A DNA stretch of 64,000 nt from Mycobacterium heidelbergense. Its GTDB lineage: Bacteria > Actinomycetota > Actinomycetes > Mycobacteriales > Mycobacteriaceae. The number at the start of each line of letters is the position of its first letter. The first letter of the stretch is position 1. Position numbers and translations under genes: made by a program. Positions 57,885 to 64,000 of the stretch are shown here, piece after piece. The notes beneath the pieces are model-generated. The model ran no database searches. It was not told the DNA's origin and saw only the letters and a program-made list of their open reading frames with translations. The stretch is taken from NCBI RefSeq assembly GCF_010730745.1, contig NZ_AP022615.1, forward strand, positions 4,960,001 to 5,024,000, given 5' to 3'.

Positions 57885-58370
57885 ATGGGAGAGATGCCGG
57901 AACCTTCGCTGTTGGCCAGGATGGGCGCGCGGCTGCTGCGGTCGCGCCCGCTGATGCGCGCGCCGACCTGGATCTACAAGAGCCGCGCGGGCGCGCTGTT
58001 CGGCTCGCGCATCCTGATGCTCGAACACGTCGGCCGCAAGTCCGGCGCACCGCGCTACGCCGTGTTGGAGGTCGTCGACCACCCCACCCCCGACGCCTAC
58101 GTCGTGGCCTCGGGCTTCGGCCGAAAAGCCCAGTGGTTCCGCAACATTCGGGCCAACCCGCGGGTCCGTGTGTACGTCGGCAGCCGCGCGCCGAGGCCGG
58201 CGACCGCGCGCGTCCTCGACCGGCAAGAGGTCGACCGCACGCTGGCCTCCTACCGCGGCCGTCATCCCCGCGCCTGGGAGCGGTTCCGGCCGGTGCTCGA
58301 GGAGACGCTCGGCGAGCGCATCACCGACACCGACAGTCCACTGCCGATGGTCGAATTACGGCTGGGCTAG
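57885..58370 (+). CDS. Deazaflavin (F420)-dependent nitroreductase-family protein
   Basis: 161 aa; ATG 57894 is an alternative start. Split beta-barrel Ddn/DUF385 family: HVGRKSGAPRYAVLEVVD strand pair and SGFGRKAQWFRNIRANPRVRV, the F420-phosphate binding segment. Reduces quinones or nitro compounds with F420H2; physiological substrate unknown. Confidence 0.88.
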   Translation: MGEMPEPSLLARMGARLLRSRPLMRAPTWIYKSRAGALFGSRILMLEHVGRKSGAPRYAVLEVVDHPTPDAYVVASGFGRKAQWFRNIRANPRVRVYVGSRAPRPATARVLDRQEVDRTLASYRGRHPRAWERFRPVLEETLGERITDTDSPLPMVELRLG

Positions 58371-58469
58371 CGGCCTCTGGGCGTCGCTAGCCAAAATCGG
58401 GCGTCAACTCCCATGCGTCGCATCGGTAGCTCGCCGGCCGGCACATGACGCGGAGCCCGTCCGCGAATT

Positions 58470-58949
58470 TCAATTCGGCGGTGGAAACGTGACGTCGACG
58501 CCCGGCGACGTCGACGACTCGTGCAACTCCAACGCCCCGCGCAGCGGCGTGTCCGCCGGCACGTCGAACGACCACACCGCCGACACGCAGGCCCCGGGCA
58601 CGACGACGAGCTCGGTCGCCCGCGTCCGTAACGCGGCGGCGCCATCGACCCTATAGACGGTGTCGTTGACCTTCAGCTTCTGATCGACCGCGAAGATCAC
58701 TCGCCGTTGCGTGCCGGTATTGGTCATCCTCAGGTGGGCGGTGAGGAAGACGCCCTGCGCGGTGGCCTGCGTGCAGGAGTTGACGGGGTCGCCGGCGATC
58801 TTGGAACGGTCGACCGACGTCACGAGGAAGATCAGGTCACCGTCGATGGCCAGCTGGCCCACGCGCACCACCGGCGGCCCCGCCGGCCGCACGGGATGCG
58901 TCGCCGTCACGTCCCCGTCACCGTCGGCGGCCGGCGCAACGCCATACAC
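58470..58949 (-). CDS. DUF4352-like immunoglobulin-fold protein
   Basis: 159 aa from GTG 58949. Beta-rich domain GDLIFLVTSVDRSK ... GVFLTAHLRMTNTGTQRRVIF of the DUF4352 type, usually secreted or lipid-anchored. No signal peptide is seen upstream in this frame, so the N-terminus may be truncated or frameshifted. Confidence 0.7.
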   Translation of the reverse strand: MYGVAPAADGDGDVTATHPVRPAGPPVVRVGQLAIDGDLIFLVTSVDRSKIAGDPVNSCTQATAQGVFLTAHLRMTNTGTQRRVIFAVDQKLKVNDTVYRVDGAAALRTRATELVVVPGACVSAVWSFDVPADTPLRGALELHESSTSPGVDVTFPPPN

Positions 58950-59065
58950 AAATCCTCGCGCGGAATCCCGGAAACCGATGGGGCCTGGTCATAGCCAGTC
59001 CACAGTACCTAACTGCAATGGATTATTACGTTAATTCGCAAGCGAAATCGGCACGAGCCGCGCCG

Positions 59066-59419
59066 TCAACCGCTAGGGCCCTTCACCGTCATCACGGCGA
59101 ACGTGGCCAGAAACACCGCGGCCGGAACGGCGTTGACGACCTTGTCCCGTACCCGCACGTGCGCGCCCACGGCCAGGACGAAATACAGCGTCAGCATCGC
59201 CGTCGTCAGCCTCGCCAGGGCGGGGAACCGGGTGACCGACAGCAGGCCGACCGCGGCGGCCGCCTTCACCACGGGCAGCACGGGTCGAACGTTGTCGGGA
59301 ACCCCCAGCTGGTCCAAGGTTTTCTTGATGGGAGCCAGCTGGACGCCGCACGCCACCGCGTCGACGGCGTGGAAGGCGGCCAGCGCCGCATAGGTTTTCG
59401 GTGAAGTCAGGACGCTCAT
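59066..59419 (-). CDS. DoxX-like small membrane protein
   Basis: 117 aa, four hydrophobic helices (AALAAFHAVDAVACGVQ, VLPVVKAAAAVGLLS, LTTAMLTLYFVLAVGAHV, AAVFLATFAVMTV). DoxX/DUF4267 type; function uncertain, possibly redox-linked membrane complex. Adjacent to and co-oriented with the SPFH gene. Confidence 0.75.
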   Translation of the reverse strand: MSVLTSPKTYAALAAFHAVDAVACGVQLAPIKKTLDQLGVPDNVRPVLPVVKAAAAVGLLSVTRFPALARLTTAMLTLYFVLAVGAHVRVRDKVVNAVPAAVFLATFAVMTVKGPSG

Positions 59420-59429
59420 ACCGACCAGC

Positions 59430-60572
59430 TTATGGGGTCAGCTCCGGCGGCGCTCCCGGCCGGCCGTCCACCGGCTGGCGGGCGATCGCCTCGGCCTTGG
59501 CCACCGCCTGGGCGATGGTGGGGTCGGTCTCGGTGTTGAACCAGTCGGCGACCTCGGCGTCGTCGTCCGATTCCTTGGGCACGTCCTCGACCGGGGACGG
59601 CTGGAACCGGAACACCCCGTCCTCGCCCGGGGCGCCCAGCAGTTTGGTGAACCCCTGCAACGCCGCGCTGAAGTCGCTGGGCACCACCCACACCTTGTTG
59701 GCGTCGCCGCGCGCCATCTCCGGCAGCGTCTGCAGGTACTGGTAGGCCAGCATCTCCGGGGTGGGCCTGCCGGCCTTGATCGCCGCGAACGTCTTCTCGA
59801 TGGCCTTGGCCTGCCCCTGCGCCTGCAGGTAGGCGGCGGCCCGCTCGCCCTGGGCGCGCAGCATCCGCGACTGCCGGTCGGCCTCGGCGGCCAGGATCGC
59901 GGCCTGCTTGGCGCCCTCGGCGGCCAGGATCTGGGCCTGCTTCTGGCCCTCGGCCTCCTTGATCGCCGCCTCGCGCATGCCTTCGGCGGTCAGGATCATC
60001 GCCCGCTTCTCGCGGTCGGCCTTCATCTGCTTTTCCATCGAGGCCTGGATCGACGGCGGCGGGTCGATGCTGCGCAGCTCGACCCGCGCCACCCGCAGGC
60101 CCCAGCGGCCGGTGGCCTCGTCGAGCACCCCGCGCAGCTGCCCGTTGATCTGGTCGCGGGAGGTCAGCGTCTGCTCCAGGGTCATGCCGCCGACGACGTT
60201 GCGCAGCGTGGTGGTGGTCAGCTGCTCGACGCCGACGATGTAGTTGCTGATCTCGTAGACGGCCGCCTGCGGAACGGTGACCTGGAAGTAGACCACGGTG
60301 TCGATGTTCAGCGTCAGGTTGTCCTCGGTGATCACCGGCTGCGGCGGGAACGACACCACCCGCTCGCGCAGGTCCACCCGGGCGCGGACCCGGTCGATGA
60401 ATGGCACCAGCAGGGTCAGCTGCCCGCTGACCGTGCGGCTGTACCGGCCCAGGCGCTCGATCACCGCGGCCTCGGCCTGCGGGATCAGCGCAACGGATTT
60501 GGCCACCACGATGATCGCAAAGATCACCAGGATGAGCGCCACGACCAGCAACGCGACTGCACCGTGCATCAC
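59430..60572 (-). CDS. SPFH/Band-7 (stomatin-like) membrane protein, Rv1488-like
   Basis: 380 aa. N-terminal TM helix (ALLVVALILVIFAIIVVA), SPFH domain (VIERLGRYSRTVSGQLTLLVPF, TLRNVVGGMTLEQTLTSRD) and a long Ala/Gln/Glu coiled coil (EGQKQAQILAAEGAKQAAI). Forms oligomeric scaffolds in membrane microdomains with the NfeD partner encoded just upstream (gap 27 nt). Confidence 0.93.
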   Translation of the reverse strand: MMHGAVALLVVALILVIFAIIVVAKSVALIPQAEAAVIERLGRYSRTVSGQLTLLVPFIDRVRARVDLRERVVSFPPQPVITEDNLTLNIDTVVYFQVTVPQAAVYEISNYIVGVEQLTTTTLRNVVGGMTLEQTLTSRDQINGQLRGVLDEATGRWGLRVARVELRSIDPPPSIQASMEKQMKADREKRAMILTAEGMREAAIKEAEGQKQAQILAAEGAKQAAILAAEADRQSRMLRAQGERAAAYLQAQGQAKAIEKTFAAIKAGRPTPEMLAYQYLQTLPEMARGDANKVWVVPSDFSAALQGFTKLLGAPGEDGVFRFQPSPVEDVPKESDDDAEVADWFNTETDPTIAQAVAKAEAIARQPVDGRPGAPPELTP

Positions 60573-60599
60573 GCTTCCTCCTATCTCTCCGCCAGGGGA

Positions 60600-61034
60600 T
60601 TACAGGTCCTTGAACACCACCGCGGTGGCGCCGTCGATCTGCATCACGGTCACCCGTTCGCCGGGCTCGAACACGTCGTCCTCGTTGAGCGGCCGCGCCG
60701 TCCACACCTGGCCGTCCAGCTTCACCTGGCCCTCGTCGCGGGCGACCCGGTCGAGCACCACCGCGCTCCGGCCCTCCAGCGCCTTGATGCCGGTCGGCAG
60801 TCCCGTTGCCGGGGCGAGCCGGCGCCGCAGCGCCGGCCTCACCAGAACCAGCAGCAGAATCGAGACGACCAGGAACACCGCCGCGTCGGCCCACACCGGC
60901 CAGCTCAACAACCAGGTGCTCCCCGCGGCGGCCAGCGCCCCGCCCGCCAGCATCAACAGGGACATATCGCCGGTCAGCGCCTCCGCACCGGCGAGTACCA
61001 GCCCGAATACGAGCCAAATCACCGCGACGGGCAT
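60600..61034 (-). CDS. NfeD-like membrane protein, Rv1487-like
   Basis: 144 aa from ATG 61034 (MPVAVIWLVFGLVLAGAEAL), equal to the recalled Rv1487 length. Three to four TM helices and a C-terminal OB-fold (GRSAVVLDRVARDEGQVKLDGQVWTARPL). Partner of the SPFH protein. Confidence 0.9.
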   Translation of the reverse strand: MPVAVIWLVFGLVLAGAEALTGDMSLLMLAGGALAAAGSTWLLSWPVWADAAVFLVVSILLLVLVRPALRRRLAPATGLPTGIKALEGRSAVVLDRVARDEGQVKLDGQVWTARPLNEDDVFEPGERVTVMQIDGATAVVFKDL

Positions 61035-61091
61035 GCGGCCAGGATACGCGTGATCGGCCTTTGCGGGACCGAACAACTACACTCCGAGACC

Positions 61092-61955
61092 ATGTGGTGC
61101 CCGAGTGTTTCGCTGTCCCTGTGGGCCAACGCCTGGCTCGCGGGCAAGGCCGCGCCCGACGACGTCTTGGACGCGTTATCCCTTTGGGCGCCACGGCAAT
61201 CGGTCACCGCGTATGATGCCGTCGCCGCCGGGCACACCGGGCTGCCGTGGCCCGACGTCCACGACGCCGGGACGGTGACGCTGCTCCAGACGCTGCGCGC
61301 GGCGGTCGGCCGGCCGCCTTCGCTCGCCGGCCCGCACCGGCTGCGGGGGACGATCAACGTCGCCTTGCCCGCGCCCGGCGACGTGCGCGGGCTCGCCCCG
61401 GGAACGCAATTCGAGCGCGACGCCCTGGCCGCGGGTGAGGCCGTCATCGTCGCCAACCCCGACGATCCCGGCACCGCCGTCGGGCTGGTCCCCGAGTTCG
61501 CCTACGCCGATTCGGACGACACCGACGAGGCGACGGAATCGGGTGCGCTGTCCTGGACGGTGTATTCACTGCCCGAGGCGCCCGCGTTCGACCACCACGA
61601 GCTGGGCGACGCCGAATACGCGCTGCGGTCGGCCGTGCGCTCGGCCGCCGACGCGCTCGGCGCCATCGGGTTGGGGGCCGCCTCCGACGTCGAGGATCCG
61701 CGCGGGCTCGTCGAGCAGCTGCTGGAATCCACACGGCAGCACCGCATTCCGGTTCACGCGCCGTCGCGGGCGGTGCGGGTGCTGGAGAATGCCGCGCACG
61801 TCGACGCGATCATCACGGTCAGTGCCGGCATGGGAACGCAATCGTCGTCGCAGGCCCAGATCGCCACCGATGCGCTGCGGCCGCTGACCACGGTGGTGCG
61901 CTCGGCACGCATCGCCGCGGTGAACGCGATCCTGCACTCGGCCTGGGCCGACTAA
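61092..61955 (+). CDS. Conserved actinobacterial protein, Rv1486c-like
   Basis: 287 aa from ATG 61092 (MWCPSVSLSLWANAWLAG). No known domain recognised; conserved among mycobacteria between hemZ and the NfeD gene. Its stop overlaps the hemZ stop by 4 nt on the opposite strand. Confidence 0.88.
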   Translation: MWCPSVSLSLWANAWLAGKAAPDDVLDALSLWAPRQSVTAYDAVAAGHTGLPWPDVHDAGTVTLLQTLRAAVGRPPSLAGPHRLRGTINVALPAPGDVRGLAPGTQFERDALAAGEAVIVANPDDPGTAVGLVPEFAYADSDDTDEATESGALSWTVYSLPEAPAFDHHELGDAEYALRSAVRSAADALGAIGLGAASDVEDPRGLVEQLLESTRQHRIPVHAPSRAVRVLENAAHVDAIITVSAGMGTQSSSQAQIATDALRPLTTVVRSARIAAVNAILHSAWAD

Positions 61956-62962
61956 CCGGTCTCCCTTGCGACGCAGTGCGGCGGACCGCAGGGCGCGCCG
62001 TTGACGCTGGCGAGGCAGCCCGGCACCGGGTCCGGGCCGCTGACCCTGACCGGCTCACGGCCCCAGCGGAGTTCGTCGATCAGGCCCGCGGCCAGCCGGG
62101 CGAAGCGCCGGTCGGCGTTGGGCGTCGCGGCCCGGGCGAACGCCATCCCGGCCGCCCCGGCCTGCGATCGCAGCTCGTGGTCGAGGTCCCACACCACCTC
62201 GATGTGGTCGGCGACGAACCCGATGGGGCAGACGATGACGGCCGTGGCGTCCAGCGCCGCCAGGTGGTCCTCGACGTCGGGCTCCAGCCAGGGAACCTGC
62301 GGCGGGCCCGACCGCGACTGCCAGACCAGGTCGTAGTCGTCGTACCCCGCGGCCGCCGCGACAAGCCTTGCGGCGTAGGCGACTTGGCGGCTGTACAGTC
62401 GCGGACCGACGCGCTGGTCGGCGGCGACCGGAACCGAGTGCGCGGTGAACACCAAGCGCGCGTCGGCGGGCACGGTCCGCGCGGCCGCCGTCACGGCGTC
62501 GGCGAACATCTCGACAAAGAGCGGATGGTCGAAGTAGGGCCGCAGCTTGACCAACTCGGGCGCGTCGGCGCCGGCCGCCCTGCGCGCCCGGGCGATGTCC
62601 TCGACATACTGCGAACAGCTGGAGTACCCGCTCCACGCCGACGTGGCGAACACCGCGGCGCGGCGAATGCCGTTGTCGCGCATCGCCGCGACGGTGTCTT
62701 CCACGTACGGCTCCCAGTTGCGGTTGCCGAAGTACACCGGCAGGTCCTGTTCGGCTTCCAGCTGAGCGATCAGCGCGCGGTTGATGCCGTTGATCGGCGA
62801 CACCCCGCCGAAGTGCAGATAGTGCTCGGCGACGGCGTCGAGGCGCTCGGGCGGCACGTCGCGGCCCCGGGTGACGTTCTCCAGGAACGGCCGCACCTGC
62901 TCGGGCCCTTCCGGCCCGCCGAAGGACAAGAGCAGGACCGCGTCAAAAGCACGGGAATCCAT
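61952..62962 (-). CDS. hemZ: Ferrochelatase (coproporphyrin ferrochelatase)
   Basis: 336 aa. LLLSFGGPEGPEQVRPFL start, catalytic His in FTAHSVP, and VWDLDHEL near the C-terminal active-site Glu/Asp. C-terminal cysteines (C316, C325, C330) could be ligands of the [2Fe-2S] cluster known from mycobacterial ferrochelatase. Inserts Fe2+ into coproporphyrin III in the actinobacterial heme route. Five nt after inhA. Confidence 0.95.
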   Translation of the reverse strand: MDSRAFDAVLLLSFGGPEGPEQVRPFLENVTRGRDVPPERLDAVAEHYLHFGGVSPINGINRALIAQLEAEQDLPVYFGNRNWEPYVEDTVAAMRDNGIRRAAVFATSAWSGYSSCSQYVEDIARARRAAGADAPELVKLRPYFDHPLFVEMFADAVTAAARTVPADARLVFTAHSVPVAADQRVGPRLYSRQVAYAARLVAAAAGYDDYDLVWQSRSGPPQVPWLEPDVEDHLAALDATAVIVCPIGFVADHIEVVWDLDHELRSQAGAAGMAFARAATPNADRRFARLAAGLIDELRWGREPVRVSGPDPVPGCLASVNGAPCGPPHCVARETG

Positions 62963-62967
62963 GCCTT

Positions 62968-63777
62968 TTAGAGCAACTGGGTGCTAGCGCCGCCGTCGGC
63001 GTAGATGACGGTGCCGGTGGTGGCCGGCAGCCAGTCCGAGAGCAGCGCGCACACCGTCTTGGCGACCGGCGTCGCGTCCTTCATATTCCAGCCCAGCGGC
63101 GCGCGCTGGTCCCAGCCCTCCTCGAGCAGGTGGATCTGGGCGCCCGCCTCCTCGCCGAGCGCGCCGCCGACGATCGCGCTCATCGCCAGCGTCCGGATCG
63201 GACCCGCCGCAACAAGATTCGAGCGCACGCCGTACTTGCCCGCCTCGCGGGCCACGAACCGGTTCACCGACTCCAGCGCGCTCTTGGCGACCGTCATCCA
63301 GTTGTAGGCCGGCATCGCACGCGTCGGGTCGAAGTCCATGCCGACGATGCCGCCGCCGGGGTTCATGATCGGCAGCAGCGCCTTGGCCAGCGAGGCGTAG
63401 GAGTACGCCGAGATGTGGATGCCCTTGGCGACGTCCTCGTAGGGCGCATCGAAGAACGGGTTGATGCCCATCCCGCTCTGCGGCATGAAGCCGATCGAAT
63501 GCACCACGCCGTCAAGCCTGTTGCCCTCGCCGATGACCTCGGTCACCCGCTCGCCGAGGGTGTCGAGGTGCTTCTCGTTTTGCACGTCGAGTTCGATCAG
63601 CGGGGCCTGCCGCGGCAGCCGGTCGGCGATGCGCTGGATCAGCCGCAGCCGGTCGAACCCGGTCAGCACCAGTTCGGCCCCCTGCTCCTGGGCCACCCGC
63701 GCGATGTGGAACGCGATCGACGAGTCGGTGATGATCCCGGTGACCAGAATCCGTTTGCCGTCGAGCAGTCCTGCCAT
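62968..63777 (-). CDS. inhA: NADH-dependent enoyl-ACP reductase InhA
   Basis: 269 aa from ATG 63777, the standard length. Glycine-rich NADH site GIITDSSIAFHIA, catalytic Y158 and K165 in AYNWMTVAKSAL. Residues tied to isoniazid resistance in M. tuberculosis are wild-type: I16, I21, I47, S94. Last reductive step of FAS-II chain extension for mycolic acids. Operon fabG1-inhA-hemZ. Confidence 0.98.
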   Translation of the reverse strand: MAGLLDGKRILVTGIITDSSIAFHIARVAQEQGAELVLTGFDRLRLIQRIADRLPRQAPLIELDVQNEKHLDTLGERVTEVIGEGNRLDGVVHSIGFMPQSGMGINPFFDAPYEDVAKGIHISAYSYASLAKALLPIMNPGGGIVGMDFDPTRAMPAYNWMTVAKSALESVNRFVAREAGKYGVRSNLVAAGPIRTLAMSAIVGGALGEEAGAQIHLLEEGWDQRAPLGWNMKDATPVAKTVCALLSDWLPATTGTVIYADGGASTQLL

Positions 63778-63787
63778 GTCCATCCTC

Positions 63788-64000
63788 TCAGTGGCCCATG
63801 CCGGCGCCGCCGTCGACCGGGATGACCGCGCCCGAGATGTACGAGGCGTCCTCGGACGCCAGGAAGCTGACGACCCCGGCGATCTCCTCGACTTTGCCGA
63901 TGCGGCCCAACGGAATTGCCTGCTGCGCCATTTCCACGTACTTGGGTTCCATGGCGCGGGTCATGTCGGTGTCGATGAAACCGGGGGCCACCACGTTGGC
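63788..64000 (-). CDS. fabG1: 3-oxoacyl-ACP reductase FabG1/MabA, C-terminal part
   Basis: The 71 visible C-terminal codons read NVVAPGFIDTDM ... IGKVEEIAGVVSFLASEDASYISGAVIPVDGG, the SDR substrate-loop and C-terminal signature. The N-terminus, and the promoter where isoniazid/ethionamide-resistance mutations map, lie beyond the window. Ten nt before inhA. Confidence 0.95.
   Translation of the reverse strand, partial: ANVVAPGFIDTDMTRAMEPKYVEMAQQAIPLGRIGKVEEIAGVVSFLASEDASYISGAVIPVDGGAGMGH

Overview
The window reads as chromosome of a slow-growing, non-tuberculous Mycobacterium. The evidence is high GC, PE/PPE and PGRS genes, an MmpL transporter, Mce-associated proteins, and the fabG1-inhA-hemZ and mutA-mutB-meaB-lipL blocks. 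Compared from memory with M. tuberculosis H37Rv it lies in reverse orientation. From the right edge leftward come fabG1 (partial), inhA, hemZ, Rv1486c, Rv1487, Rv1488, a TVP38 protein (Rv1491c), mutA, mutB, meaB and lipL, all collinear. At the left edge lie counterparts of Rv1526c (glycosyltransferase, cut by the window), mmpL12 and fadD25. Counterparts of Rv1517 (gap-like) and Rv1516c (glycosyltransferase) follow at 12.9-14.8 kb. So about 40 kb between lipL and fadD25 form a variable island between two syntenic anchors.

Left part (0-20 kb): a cell-envelope glycolipid locus. It holds a GT1 glycosyltransferase, MmpL12, FadD25, a GAP-family membrane protein, a GT2 glycosyltransferase, a methyltransferase-RgpF-RgpF operon and a multi-pass membrane protein. 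An IS982-type element sits exactly in the short convergent gap between mmpL12 and fadD25. Between fadD25 and gap is an unusual divergent cluster. One arm is MFS transporter-RpiR regulator-fadD25, tightly overlapped. The other arm is a PhyH-type Fe/2-oxoglutarate dioxygenase, an HD-domain oxygenase and a condensation-type acyltransferase. The dioxygenase/HD pair carries the motif signature of PhnY/PhnZ (or TmpA/TmpB) oxidative carbon-phosphorus bond cleavage and is the most interesting system here.

Middle part (20-48 kb): accessory and repeat-rich. It holds a P450 fragment, a secreted protein, an orphan PPE gene, a MarR regulator with an upstream ORF, and a lipoprotein gene with a deleted copy nearby. 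It also holds two Mce-associated membrane proteins, a signal-peptide-bearing PGRS protein without a PE domain, and an IS1549/IS1634-like element flanked by a perfect ~120-bp duplication. Two GjpA-like secreted proteins, a TetR pseudogene, three toxin-antitoxin modules (VapBC, VapBC, MazEF), a sulfotransferase, a PE/PPE pair, a second MarR, a cyclophilin and a repeat-domain membrane protein complete it.

Right part (48-64 kb): conserved core. It covers propionate/methylmalonyl-CoA metabolism (mutAB, meaB), LipL esterase, two more toxin-antitoxin modules (VapBC and a RES/Xre type), small conserved membrane and redox proteins, heme synthesis (hemZ) and FAS-II mycolate synthesis (inhA, fabG1). I saw no tRNA, rRNA or CRISPR array.
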